From NCBI GenBank assembly GCA_032158295.1, contig CM063255.1:7035501-7099500 (forward strand): a DNA stretch of 64,000 bases, read 5' to 3'. The notes beneath the pieces were generated by a model. It searched no databases. It was not told the DNA's origin and saw only the letters and a list, made by a program, of their open reading frames with translations. Below, in pieces: positions 23,763-35,580 of this stretch (its first letter is position 1; the number at the start of each line of letters is the position of its first letter). The translations under genes were made by a program, and so were the position numbers. Source of the DNA: Pycnopodia helianthoides (taxonomy: Eukaryota; Echinodermata; Asteroidea; Forcipulatida; Asteriidae).

Positions 23763-26020
23763 ACCCTGCTAGGCATAAAGTGGTCTGAGTTTATCACAAA
23801 TGAAAGGCTGGCAGAGCTGATTGGTGAACGTTGGTGTTAGAGCGGAAGTCTATGTGATGCGCTCATGTGAAGAGACAGGGAGGTCTACTCGACGCAGTTA
23901 TAGACGGTCTACCTAAGGGTACAAGTCAGGGCAGGAGGTTGCCCTAAGCTGCGCTGGATAGACAATGTGACACAATGGAGTGGCAGAAGTGTGCAACAGC
24001 TGAGATTAGCGGTGACTGTGAAAGAGAACAGGTGATGGCGACGACCCCAGGAATGCGCCCCCATTACTATCCGAGGACGAGGCGGCCATGCGCAGGGATG
24101 CAAGTCTATAATATGGTGATGATGACTGGACCAATTTATGAAAAGCAAATTTAGAACCAAATTTTACACAAACACAAGTTCAGATTTACTTTCTAAAATA
24201 CCTTTTTGGAGGACTCGGGACTGTTATGTGACTCAGTTTAAAATAAATGGATCAACACTCAACAGGATCAGATTTTTCCTTCCTGCATGATTAACGTTAA
24301 CTAGTCCGAGTTTAAAAATGGACCATCTTGTACCCTGTCTGTGGCTATACTGTATTGCTTTGCCCTCGGTCATAATATCTGGGAAACTCGCTACATGTAC
24401 GTAGATAATGAACAAATGTAGGAAAGAAATTACATGGAACTATGTGGTGGGTAGCCTTGTTAGTTAGGAGACCCCTTGCATTGGCGCCATCTTAAATGTG
24501 AAACAATAGAAATGTACACAAATGTACACGCTGAGCACGGCTCTCAGCCAATGTCACGATACATGTAGCTCTTCATTGACCACAGGGGGGGGGGGGACTG
24601 TTTTGGGCATGTGACGTCATATATGCATCTGGGATGTTTGCAGAAACAAACATATTCATATTTCATTGCATCAATGAAAAGTAGTTGTCATGGTTGTTGT
24701 TACTGGATGGGGCCCGGGATCACACTAAACCCCTGGGAAAAGGGAGATTTAGAGCATGAATTCCAGTACTGTCAAACAAAGCAAAGCACAGTGTTCACTT
24801 ATCTGTGTAAATACACAAAGACAATGGAATGTCTAATAGGGGCGTAATCATTACTTCATTCAAGCAAAGCCAAAGCAAAGGCAAAAAGAGGACATTCTCT
24901 GGCATGTCTGGAATAACTGTCATGACTGTTCTGAAACAGCCAGTCCCACCATTTATCCAGGTTGGAAAATATTTGCACTTATAAGACATCATCTGACATC
25001 TTAAACTTAATTAACTAATTTATGAAACAATGATGCAACAGTCCGACGCCCCTACCTCCCCCTCTGCAAAAAAAAACCCCAAAACAACAAAACTCGGCTA
25101 TATCCTGTCAAAAATCAATAAATTGCGCAAAATCGACAGTTTGCGGTCAGTATTTACGTACAGACTTTTCAAATGCATTTTGCTCAATGTCAAGATTGTG
25201 CTACCCAGAATTGAGCAAATGCGAGAATGCGCTCAACATCATAAGACTGAATAATGTAAGAAATTAATGTCGTAAAGCATTGTTGCTGTTCTTGAAGGAA
25301 AATTACAGGAAAGCTTACTTTGAATAGTCTACAAGCACTCCTGTTTAATGTCCTAAACTCATGCAGTCGCTCAAATTTCAGAGAAATATCTTCAAAGGAA
25401 ACATGGACGTTACGTACGGAAATGTTGACTGCTGCAGTCGTCGGAGGCAAAAGTTTCACAGATAGTGCGGCTGCGCTGAATGGCAATGGGCACCAAATTG
25501 AGGCTAAAGTGAATAAACTTTGGGTGTTAAGGCCGAGTTTCAAGTTTTAGTCAAATGCTACAAATGGCCGTCACCCTTGATAGAGAGCGCAAAATTGTTA
25601 AAACATGGAGAAACTTCCCGACTAAAATTAATATTTTTAAAATCCCTATATCGTTTATGTAAGTTCTTCTGCCATTCTTTTGTTGCATTGAAAGATATTT
25701 TTTAATAGAAAATTGTGCCAAACCGAATTTCCAAGATGTTCAGATTTTGATTCTTAACAATACGGCTGGAGTTGCGACTATGTGTGCAAATAGAAAACAT
25801 GTGTGTGTACTGTTGCACCATTTCTACAATGCGCTTGAAATGCAAAGTAACACTAACACATCCCGGCATTGCAGCGAAAGTGGGAAACCAAAAAAATAAA
25901 GCACTTTGTATTTCCCTGCAATTTTAGCGGAATACTGTGATGTTGAATGGTCCTTATTAATTTAGATTAAAGATTAGGGTAAAGTTTTTTATTGTTGGCG
26001 TCGTGATAACACTACACAGC

Positions 26021-26186
26021 ATGGCAGACGAAGTTGCAGAAACTACGGGGATCGACCCAAGCGACAGTCCCAGCTCTCCCGGGGAGAAACAGCCACAGGA
26101 CGGCGTGGACTACGCCGAGGGTGACGAGGGCGAGGAGGCCGCTGGGGAGGAATGGCAGGATATACCAGAAGGATCCAAATTTGAGT
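26021..26186 (+). CDS. ZBTB8OS: Archease exon 1
   Basis: Acidic N-terminus rich in Asp, Glu, Pro and Ser, ending EGSKFE plus one base of Tyr at a GTGAGT donor. The frame reaches a stop shortly after the donor, which supports splicing here. Confidence 0.88.
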
Positions 26187-29100
26187 GTGAGTTTTAATGT
26201 TGTGCTCTACCTTGTTCTAAAAAAATCCAGCTAATTTGTGAGTACCCGGTTTGTCTCAAATGTTACCATTCAATTTGACAAGAAGTAGAATACATGTAGA
26301 TGCAGATCATAGATTTAGATGTTGATTTAACTACGAATAACCTAGAGTTAAAAGGCTAAAAAGAAAGTACAGATGAGTGATCGAAGGCCTAAATGAAAAA
26401 AAAAACATATTTGTTTAATATTATTCATGAATGATTTTGCTTTCATTGTAGTAGTAGTACATTGACCAATTCCTGATAACTTCAACTTTTCAATGACCAA
26501 CCAATTAAATTACTTCTCTCATTACCAATTTCTGTTTCTACATGTGAAGAATATTACATCCAATAAACCAACAAACCCAAAATAAGGTGCTAAACATCAT
26601 CGACAAATAAATTATGGAAATTTTTAGAAAGTTTGTCTACGATATTGATCATTATTTTGAAAGGTTGAAAAACGCTGTTAAAACTTCTCGCCTTTAAAAT
26701 TTGAATTGCAGTTCGAATATGTAAAATTCTAAGAACGTGTCAAAAATATTTCACATAAATACTGAGTCTTGTCAGATGCAGATGCAGATGCAGTACTATC
26801 AAAGTTGGAGAACACTGCAGTAGCCTACATACTAACTTCATGTAATTGTACTGTAGTATTTAATTCAACAACCTAATCACCACTTTTTTTTCCCATCAGA
26901 TCTTGACCATACTGCAGATGTACAGTAAGTGTTCCAATTATAGTTCTTTACTTTTTTCTGTTGTAAAAATATCCTTCTTAAACCTTTTCAAACACAGAAG
27001 AACATTCAGTCAAAAATATAGTCTCAGGAGTTTAAAGACAGCTGGTATACCTTCTGACCTTATGGTAATTACTCCAAAAATGAATGAGCATAAAAACTTA
27101 CTACTAGGTAAGAAGCACTGCAGCTGTTGATAATGTATATCATAATTTGAGAAACAATTCCCTCCTTTAGATAAAGGGATTCAAACAATTGTCAACCTGA
27201 GAAACATTTCATGCATGAAACGTTTTTTCAGATTGTGTGTTCCAATTAATGCGGGTTGTTCTGAACATAACCTCTCTTGTTTTTTTGCGATAAATCAAAA
27301 ATGCTACCAGTACCACCTATAGAAATAAAATTTCCACAGTTTATTTTTATTATATATTATCTACATTTATATAGGATTAAAACAATCGAACAGTTCCAAA
27401 AATTAAAGGTACACTTTGCCTTTAACATTAATTGACTACATTTGTACATTTGTTTTACTTAATTACTTCATTTGAAAGTTTACAAAAAATTAGTTGACAA
27501 TTTATTAACCAATTAAACTGTTATTTTTGTTTCTGTAGGTTGCATTCATGTATCCTTTTGAACTAGTTGTATTGTTATTAAAAGATGAACAGTTTCAGTA
27601 ACCTCAGAAAAAAATGAAGTGATGAATTTTGTGAGAAAGTCTCTATTAAGCATTGGTTTATTTTTGTGGCAGCCACAATTTAAAGGAGTTTTTGTGATAT
27701 GGATTCCTCAAAAGGTTTCATTAACTGACAGTGTTTCAAATGGAAATATTTCATTATAATGCCATGCATTTTAATGGGCTGTAAATTCCTACTTTAATTT
27801 TTTTTTAAATAGAAACAATGACTGCAGTCAAGGCATAGCCTACACAAAATCAAAGCTGACTTCCCAAACTTTATTTTGGTCGCAGGTTAAACTTTCATAA
27901 AGTTCAATTTTAGGTCACATGGTTTGTTGTAACAAATAGAAATAGACATTGGGGCAATTTAATCGGCCTTGCCAATAGACTGTGCAAGTCTTGGGCATAA
28001 ATTATCGTAAACAAGAAAACAACTCGAATGAAGACTACATTTTCTTTTTAAATCATATTGGCTTGCCAATAGACTGTGCAAGTCTTGGCATATCGTAAAC
28101 AAGAAAACAACTCGAATGAAGACTACATTTTCTTTTTAAATCATATTTATACAAAATTCATACTTATACAAAATAAAAGTACCCATAGCAAGCTATTATA
28201 TCAATATAGTTTCAGTTTTTATATAACACAAATAATTTGTTCAAATTAACATTGAAACAAAACTAAAACTTGGGACGAGGATGCTTATATTTAGAAACCC
28301 CATTTGTATCACGCCCGAATAGGTTTAATCACAACATGACCGTCAGTTTGGCAAAATTCATTAATTTTTTTCAGGTAATCGCAAACAGAGGTCAAGTCTT
28401 AACTCTCAGGTTTTCTTCGTTATTTTGTCACTTGAGTATCACATTCCCAACAACATATGTAATTTTCATTAAACTAAAATAATTGACAAAATAAAATGCC
28501 GCCCACGTACAACTCCACAAGTTCGATTGTGTGCGAGACTTACACAGAGTTTGAAAAATTTGGCTGATTTAATCGGCGCGGGACACTGCCTAGGGTTGAT
28601 ACACTTTTTGTTGGGACACATTTCTAATGTTTGTAGCTCGTTGTTTGTACGTGTTGTATTTGCCTTAACTGGATCTTTCTCAGGGGGCGACACGTTAAAG
28701 GAGTCTTTTGAACAAGTTGCGGTGTCAATGTTTGCTTACATGACAGAAATCAGAAAAGTAGATAAACTGACAAAAGTCACAATAGAAGCAGAAGGTGAAA
28801 GACATTTAGATAAGGATTTTTGTTTTGTAATCATAAATTATGTTAAATTTGCGTCGGGGATAAAGAATATTTATTTGGTTTTGCCTATACACCGATGTGA
28901 GTAAAGCACTGTATACTGTGGGAAAGTACTGAGTATACAGTGCTTGACACACGGGTAAAACCAGATTCTTTATCCCGATGTAATTTTAACATCTAACAAA
29001 TTGTTGCAGTACCTGTTGCTAAAATACATGTATAGGATTTAAACTGCCTAGCTACGTGGCAATCTCAGTGGTCTAGTGGTGAGACACTGCTCTAGAATGG

Positions 29101-32100
29101 CAGAGGTTGTGGGTTTGGTGAGTAGTGGGTACTACACAGTCAACCCTCTTACTGTCTTGCCATTCAGTATTATTCGCTGACATGGCTGATGTAAACTATA
29201 CCAGCCTACAATGCATCCTACAAGTACACAGTCAACCCTCCTAGTGTCTGACCATTCTATATCATCCACTGTGGTTTTTAATAATATAAACTATGCCAGC
29301 CTGCATTATGATATCATATGGTGAATGCATCATACACAGTCAGTGACAGTACACAGTCAACCCTCCTACTGTCTGACCATTCAATATCATCCTGTGGTTT
29401 TGAATAATAGAAACTATGCCAGCCGTCAATATGACATAATGGTGAATGCATCCAATACACTACACACTGCACAGATTACTGACAGTGAGTTAGTTTTGTG
29501 CACTAACTGTACCACCATACACAATCCATGCTGTTGAATGGCTTCAAATAGTTGGATAACTCGCTGGAAAATTTTGTAGTGTTGACATATTTTTACAGGG
29601 CTGCTAACACACTAAAGCAAACACTCTTTACAATTTCTTTGTGGTTCTATTGTTTTGGGGAGAGCACATTTATTTCTCAACCAGCATGGTTACAAATCGC
29701 AACAACAAGACACTAGGATTGCGTACTCGGTAAGCAGGTTGGTCTATCGTTCTGATCGCAGGTTGCCTGCAGGGGTCCCCAGCAGAGGTTCCAACTGTGG
29801 AGCCGTGCTGGCACCCTCTGTCGGGCGATCGCCATCACCGCTAAAATATTTACCAATGCATAAAACTTGTTCTTTTATTGTTATTTTGTTGTTGTTAGGA
29901 GATGATATGCTGTCGTTACTTTACCATTACTTGGATGAATTCCTGTTTGTATTTTCAGCTGACCCGTTTTTTATTCCTAGGGTAAGTACCTCTGGTCATG
30001 TTTCAATTTTAATCCCTAACCAACCAACCAACCCCAACCAACCAACTCCAACCAACCAACCCTAACCAACCAACCCTAACTACCTTAAACCCTAACCACC
30101 CTAAACCCTCGATCTCCCGCATAGCGCCACTGCTGTATGCAGGCCCAAGAAATTGGGCCCGACTGTAGCCTTGCTGGCCGTTGTGAGCCGTTGTAACAGT
30201 CCCTGTTGCTGAGTCCCATCCTGTTGTCTGAGTCCCTGTTGTCTGAGTCCCCTTGTTGTCCAGTCCCTGTTGTCTGAGTCCCTGTTGTCTGAGTCCCTGT
30301 TGTCTGAGTCCCTTTGTCTGAGTCCCTCTGTGAGTCCTGTGTCTGAGTCCCTGTTGTCTGAGTCCCTGTTGTCTGAGTCCGAGTCCTGCTGTCCGAGTCC
30401 CTGTTGTCTGAGTCCCTGTTGTCAAGGCCCTGTTGTCTGAGTCCCTGTTGTTGTCCTTGTCAGTCCCTGTTGTCTGAGCGTCCCTGTTGTCTGAAGTCCC
30501 TGTTGTCTGAGTCCCTGTTGTCTGAGTCCCTGTTGTCTGAGTCCCTGTCTGTTGTCTGAGTCCAGTCCTGTTGTCTGAGTCCCTGTTGTCTGAGTCCCAG
30601 TCCCTGTTGTCTGAGTCGGTCCTGTTGTCCGAGTCCCTGTTGTCTGAGTCCCTGTTGTCCAGGCCCTGTTGTCTGAGTCTCTGTTGTCTGAGTCCAGTCC
30701 TGTTGTCTGAGTCCCTGTCTGTTGTCTGAGTCCCAGTCCTGTTGTCTGAGTCCGAGTCCCTGCTGTCCGAGTCCCTGTTGTCTGAGTCCCTGTTGTCCAA
30801 GGCCCTGTTGTCTGAGTCCCTGTTGTCTGAGTCCCTGTTGTCCGAGGTCCCTGTTGTCTGAGTCCTGTTGTCTGAGTCCCTGTTGTCCGAGGCCCTGTTG
30901 TCTGAGTCCTGTTGTCTGAGTCCTGTTGTCTGAGTCCCTGTTGTCCGAGGCCCTGTTGTCTGAGTCTCTGTTGTCTGAGTCCGAGTCCCTGTTGTTTGAG
31001 TCCGGTTGTCCGAGTCTGAGTCACGGTGCTTCGAGACCAAGTCAGAGCGAAACGGACTCAACATTGGTCTCAAGTCCGAGACCGGACTTGAGTCCTACAG
31101 CACTGCTTGTAAAATAAGTGATTCTTGGGCCATAAATACCGCGGGAGGACTATACACAAAATCTTATCCGAGTCTAAAAAACTTCCCTTGGTGTTGCATG
31201 AGTTTATTAGATTCAAAAAATGCACAGCCAAACAGTCCATGCTTCTACTGGATTTTCCTTACCCAGACAATGATGTTTTATTTCTTTTTATATTTGCAGG
31301 AAGTGACTATTGATGAGCTAGATTTAAAGAACTTTAGGATAAAAGCCACAGGGTAAGTAAACCTTTTAAAAGTGATACAAATCACTTCACTACCGATTTC
31401 ATTTTTCCTTCTTTTTGTACTGTATTAAAAATACATAAATTTACATTTTTAAAATCATTTCAATTCACTTATTTCCACATCAACCATAATTTGTCAACAA
31501 TATTACAGGTAAAGTTCACAAATTGAATAAACAAAAAGAAAAAAAATGGCGAACATGTGAAAAATAGCCAAAAAAGCTAAAGAAAGTGGCAATGATGTTT
31601 TTGCATGGGATTTGAAGCATGTAGGCTTGCCTTGTGTCTTGTTAATTCACATGGCAGTATTGCTTTTTGGTTTGTTTTTGGTTTAGTTTTTTGTTTTGGG
31701 TCGGGGGTTGCAGAGATTTTAGCAACCTTGTAGTAAAAGAGCTACCTTATGAATGTGGGCGACAAACAATTTCAAACGGATGGCCTACAAAAAACACAAA
31801 AAGTGCCACCTTCGTATTTTGTGGAGGTGCCCCTGACCTGAACCGAAAGGGGGGCACACTCACAAGCGTGACATTATAACAACAGAACCTTAACAACCTT
31901 GGGAACGGTTTGCCTTACATGGACTTGGGTGGCAGTACGGGTGGGTAGTCGTTTACTCTAGCTCTGGGACGGGGTTTCTATGTTCTACAGTTTTAAGTTT
32001 ACTGTCTTGGTTTTGTTGCAAAAAAAATATATACATAAAAGGTAAGACTCATTTCCATGATAATTCTGAAAAAAACCAGGTCGATCAACTGACATATTTC

Positions 32101-33869
32101 TTTTACTTGGTCCTGGTATTTTATTTTGACGCATCCCAATAATATAAAGAATAGAAAAGTTTTAGTCATATCACAAATTTCTTGTGGAATTTATGATTGT
32201 AAAAAAATTGATTTGTAGTGGGGCAGATCGGGAAATATTTGGAGAAATTGTGAAAAATGGCTGCCAATTATTTTATTCTATCGATATTTTTTCAAAGGAC
32301 GAAGCTGCAATGACCCTATAGCCAAATATCTTTCTCATGACATACTTTGACTGTGTGTCAAATTTCATGCTTCAATCATCACCTACCCTGCCATTCGCTG
32401 CTTGCACGGATCTGCCATGTGCGTGTAGAGCCTTGACTTCATTTGTGTTGTTTGGATGAAAGTGTCATTACATTACTGTGACAGTACAGTGTCATATTAT
32501 ACCACTTCTATTCACTGCTGTCCGCAGTTCGTGGCTCTACATGCAAATGGCTGACCGTGCAAAGGCAAATACTAATAATGTGTTATAGAGAGCTATTTTC
32601 CTTGAAGTTACAAGCATTCATATAAGACACAGAAGGAAAAAACTGTCAAAGATCGGCAAAAGTTAGATAAAAGATACAAATGAGTTATATTGTATGGCAC
32701 TAGACCTTATCTCATGTAAGCAGCAGCCATGTACAAAAAGAATGTGTAACAATGTTTCTGGTCTTTTGTGCATTGTACATGGCATTCAGGAAAGTTGTTA
32801 TTATTGGGTTTTTTCTGTCATCATCTGTCAAATTTGTTTGCAGACAAAATTCACACTGTTTTTTATTTACGTAACAAATCGGGCAATGCAACTTTAACCA
32901 TGCTCTCCGACAGGCATTGTTTGACATGATTTTTCTGATTTTTTTTTTAATTTTTAATTTTTTGACAGGCACGGAGAAACATTTGATCTGACGAAGCATC
33001 CTCAGGTTAGTTGACAAGTTTTTAACCAGGGTCCAAGCTCATGAAGCTCTTCAGCAGAGAAATTTGCTTAACATTTCAATTTACTATTCAGTGGTGTAAC
33101 TAGGGGGAGGGGGTGCCCAATTGATGTCAGTGCCCGATTGTGGCCAGTATAGCCAGTCGGTGGACAATTGCAAGTCAGTGATATTAATAATACAAACAAT
33201 AACATTGTACATTTATAATACGCCTTGTCTGTTATAAATCACACTCCAAGCGCCAAAATATCAAATTGGGTGGAGCTTGTTCCCAATGAGACGAAGCAAC
33301 CATAATACAACACCTTAAAAGGGTACAAGGTGAGGTGGCGCATATTGCTGCCAGACCATGCCAGAAACACCAGGGCAAAACCCTTCTCTTTACGATAAGT
33401 TTACTGGGTTCTTTTACATGCATTAAACATTAGTTGGGACCATAATGGTTAGTGCCTTGCCTAAGGACACAGGTGTCAAGACCGAGACTCGGACCCATAC
33501 TGTGCTGATCAGAAACACCAGAGCTCGAGTTTGGTGCCCTTGTTCGCTCGGCCACGTCATGTGTGCACAATGAGGCCAATCATTTTTAGAAAGCTTACTT
33601 TTGGTGTAAAAAGTGATTGCGAGTCAATTTTACAGTTGCGCGACTGTCACATGTTTTGGCAGAATTTTGTTACCCAGTCAAACAACGAGCTTTGTGACTA
33701 TCCATCCGCATTCCCCGGTATTCGGTCAAGTAGTGGTTTATTAGATAAACATTTGAAGTTGTTTCCTTTTGTATTGCAGGGCACAGAAGTGAAAGCAATC
33801 ACCTACTCCAACATGCAAGTCCATTCTGATAAAGACACTCATGACATCTATGTAATCATCGACATCTAA
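26021..33869 (+). CDS. ZBTB8OS: Archease (tRNA-splicing ligase cofactor)
   Basis: Archease activates RTCB, the tRNA-splicing ligase, by promoting its guanylylation; it also supports XBP1 mRNA ligation. Eight exons join in phase to 191 residues: 26021-26186, 26900-26924, 27539-27549, 28684-28794, 29899-29981, 31300-31352, 32969-33005 and 33780-33869. Family marks are YLDHTADVQLHSWGDTL, ESFEQVAVSMFAYMT, the run LLYHYLDEFLFVFSADPFFI, HPQ-GTEVKAITYSNMQV, and the conserved C-terminus VIIDI. The catalytic aspartates in DHTAD and at the C-terminal IDI are present. The first 50 residues are acidic and differ from vertebrates, so the protein is about 24 residues longer than the human one. ATG 26021 was chosen because the earlier in-frame codon at 26003 is GTG. 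Confidence 0.96.
26900..26924 (+). CDS. ZBTB8OS: Archease exon 2 (25 nt)
   Basis: Tiny exon between a CATCAG acceptor and a GTAAGT donor. It encodes LDHTADV, completing Tyr at its 5' end and giving two bases of Gln at its 3' end. This is the metal/active-site strand of the archease fold. Confidence 0.93.
27539..27549 (+). CDS. ZBTB8OS: Archease exon 3 (11-nt microexon)
   Basis: Eleven bases between a TTTCTGTAG acceptor and a GTATCC donor encode the LHS of QLHSWGD and complete the flanking split codons. Without it exon 2 cannot join exon 4 in frame, and the conserved residues between Q and G would be lost. Confidence 0.88.
27963..28147. repeat. Tandem duplication of about 95 bp in archease intron 3
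   Basis: TTGCCAATAGACTGTGCAAG ... TTTTCTTTTTAAATCATATT occurs twice in a row with only a short deletion between copies, so it is recent. Confidence 0.92.
28684..28794 (+). CDS. ZBTB8OS: Archease exon 4
   Basis: Encodes WGDTLKESFEQVAVSMFAYM and TEIRKVDKLTKVTIEAE. Acceptor CTCAG, donor GTGAAA after one base of Gly. Confidence 0.95.
28890..29125 (+). mobile_element. tRNA-derived SINE, type B, with inverted head
   Basis: Same 5' segment (TTTATCCCGATGTAATTTTA) and GGTCTAGTGGTGAGACACTG as the 3608 copy; the preceding 70 bp match the family's 3' part in inverse orientation. In an archease intron. Confidence 0.65.
29140..29590. repeat. Degenerate cluster of piggyBac-like MITE fragments
   Basis: Several tandem, decayed copies of the left end (CAACCCTCCTACTGTCTGAC) and one right-end-like region, in the archease intron before exon 5. 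A similar cluster lies at about 39980-40360. Confidence 0.7.
29899..29981 (+). CDS. ZBTB8OS: Archease exon 5
   Basis: Encodes GDDMLSLLYHYLDEFLFVF and SADPFFIPR, with acceptor GTTAG and donor GTAAGT, ending in phase 0. Nearly identical to the vertebrate core. Confidence 0.95.
30015..30112. repeat. AACC microsatellite with CCCTAA-like words
   Basis: (AACC)n changing into CCTAACCACCCTAAACCCT, directly left of the 15-bp minisatellite. Confidence 0.85.
30185..31030. repeat. 15-bp minisatellite in archease intron 5
   Basis: About 55 units of CTGTTGTCTGAGTCC with many one-base variants and a few shortened units. Between archease exons 5 and 6. Because the unit is a multiple of three, all frames stay open for long stretches; this is not a protein gene. 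Confidence 0.93.
31300..31352 (+). CDS. ZBTB8OS: Archease exon 6
   Basis: Encodes EVTIDELDLKNFRIKAT plus two bases of Gly. TTGCAG acceptor, GTAAGT donor. It lies directly after the 850-bp minisatellite intron. Confidence 0.92.
32969..33005 (+). CDS. ZBTB8OS: Archease exon 7 (37 nt)
   Basis: Encodes HGETFDLTKHPQ after completing Gly, matching vertebrate GEEFSLSKHPQ. Acceptor GACAG, donor GTTAGT. Confidence 0.92.
33435..33558 (-). mobile_element. tRNA-derived SINE, type C
   Basis: Minus strand GTGGCCGAGCGAACAAG, GGTCCGAGTCTCGG and tail CCTTAGGCAAGGCACTAACC. In the last archease intron. Confidence 0.72.
33780..33869 (+). CDS. ZBTB8OS: Archease exon 8, stop codon
   Basis: Encodes GTEVKAITYSNMQVHSDKDT and HDIYVIIDI followed by TAA (33867-33869). 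The first possible poly(A) signal AATAAA lies at 33922-33927 and another at 35436-35441. Confidence 0.96.
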   Translation, partial: GTEVKAITYSNMQVHSDKDTHDIYVIIDI

Positions 33870-34064
33870 AGAGAGTAACTAAAACAATCAATCAATCAAT
33901 CACAAATCAAACAACATCATCAATAAAACACTTATACATCTACATCATCAATCATCAACACCTGAAAAGAGAGCAACGGCATCAAACAATCAGTCAATCA
34001 ATCAATCATATCAGGCATTCTGATAAAGACACTCACGACATCTACGTAATCATCAACATCTGAA
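33856..34064 (+). repeat. Tandem duplication of the archease coding end in the 3' UTR
   Basis: The last 50 bases of the coding region (33822-33870) recur at 34016-34064 with only about four to five differences, all transitions. A third, shorter copy of the end lies near 33946-33975. Between them are AATC microsatellite runs. Confidence 0.85.
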
Positions 34065-34203
34065 GTACGCCTGGGCGACGAGTGAAATTCCCTATTTCTT
34101 GCAATGCATCACATTATAGACATGTATCACACCATAGTCTCCAAACCAAAGATCGTATATCACCACATGCGCAAGATGGGGAACTAGTAGTAATAATAAT
34201 AAT

Positions 34204-34597
34204 TTAAAGGAACATTACAGAATTGGTTTTTGATAACAAAACAGTTGCTGGCAGTGTAAGCACTTTATGTAATCCACCATATACATAAACTGACAAACCT
34301 GTAGAAGTTTGAGATTGATCAGCCATCTGGGTCACGACAAAATAGTGAAAAACCAATTACACATTTGCATGAAATCATATAGATTCAACAAATGAATAAA
34401 ACGCTCACTGAGCGATAAACTCCAATCGGAAAATTATTTTATTCATTTCTCATCAAATATGGCATTTCAGACAGAAATATTTCAAGGGATGTTTTCTACT
34501 ATCATCACCATTAGACCGTGTAAGTTTTATGTAAATCTGTGATCCAAAAGTATATTTTAAAAGTTTGTTTCTTACCAATTCTGTAATGTTCCTTTAA
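34204..34597. mobile_element. TTAA-flanked foldback element, family 1 (copy d)
   Basis: About 394 bp downstream of archease, within the possible long 3' UTR. Both TTAA-AGGAAC ends are intact. Confidence 0.9.
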
Positions 34598-35435
34598 GAT
34601 TTATATTGTGCTCCGTACATAAAAATGATCGTAACTCAGGCTGAGATGTGAAGTAATTTGAAGAGAGTAATGATATCAACATTCAGTCAATCAGTCATCA
34701 GTCATTAGTCTTTCAATTAGTTGAAATATTTTACAGATTTAATTCAAACTAATTATTGTTTATGAGTCAAACGGTGAGAATATTGTCATGGGTTGAAATA
34801 TGAAATGTTCAATGAGGCGAAATGGAACAATGGAAATAACCTCTCCAGTGCTCGAATGCAAGACATTCATTACTTATTTTGTACAACATCCAAGTAGATC
34901 GGTTTCATTTGATTGGAGGATAAAACTATAAGAATTTTAAAAATGTACAGGATTGTTTTTCGGACATCCACTGTGAGGGCGTTTTTTACTGCTGTGTACA
35001 TAATCCATGGTCTTGTCTAGCCTGCAATAGTAAAAGGGATGGGATAAAAACACACGGTAAATGGTGCACAAAAATTGGGAGCCAGAGGTCGTGTTCGGTA
35101 TAGCCGATTGTTCGTTATTGCGGTATTTGTTCGAGCGGCGTTCTACTGTACCAAAATGCACGGTTTATTACATGACCAACGTCTTAAAGCGTGCATTTTG
35201 GTACCATGCACTGTGCGTTTTCATCCAATCCTTTTGTATTTTGTACCCTAATTTTGTCTGTCTATTGTTCAATATGTCCATTAGTGAAAAACTCAAAAGC
35301 ACTGAGCTTCTCTCTTTCCCTACATGCCAACAGGATGGATACATTGATGAGATTCCTAATACATGTATGTATAATGTATTAATTCTGAAAAGTTATAATG
35401 CTAGTACATTGTACATGTAAATTCTGTTAGTGTGA

Positions 35436-35441
35436 AATAAA
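35436..35441 (+). terminator. Possible distal poly(A) signal of archease
   Basis: Canonical AATAAA, followed by A/T-rich sequence, about 1.6 kb after the stop codon. The proximal AATAAA at 33922 competes with it. Confidence 0.35.
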
Positions 35442-35485
35442 ATGTCAAAATTAAAATCAAAATCCTTTGTCACTATTGCACACTA

Positions 35486-35580
35486 GACACTATTGCCCTG
35501 TTTAGACACTATTGCCCTGTTTAGACACTATTGCCCTGTTTAGACACTATTGCCCTGTTTAGACACTATTGCCCTGTTAG
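35486..35580. repeat. 19-bp tandem repeat
   Basis: Five copies of GACACTATTGCCCTGTTTA, almost identical, shortly after the distal archease poly(A) signal. Confidence 0.92.

Larger units (their letters stand above)
22840..26020. promoter_or_regulatory. Head-to-head interval of MFF (-) and archease (+)
   Basis: The two genes diverge here. On the minus strand a good donor (GTAAGC, exon edge 25319) could end an untranslated first MFF exon lying at about 25319-25480. If so, a shared promoter would sit at about 25.5-26.0 kb, just upstream of archease ATG 26021. The interval also has a TTAA-flanked foldback (22889-23276), a SINE (23630-23762) and a run of 10 or more G near 24586. Confidence 0.35.

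Noticed and set aside
30060..30112. Telomere-like CCCTAA words
   Set aside because: Irregular and mixed with AACC repeats; not a telomeric TTAGGG array.
30009..31073. 354-codon open frame on the minus strand rich in Asn, Arg, Asp, Ser and Thr
   Set aside because: It is the translation of a 15-bp minisatellite inside an archease intron; other frames are also open and there is no family match.
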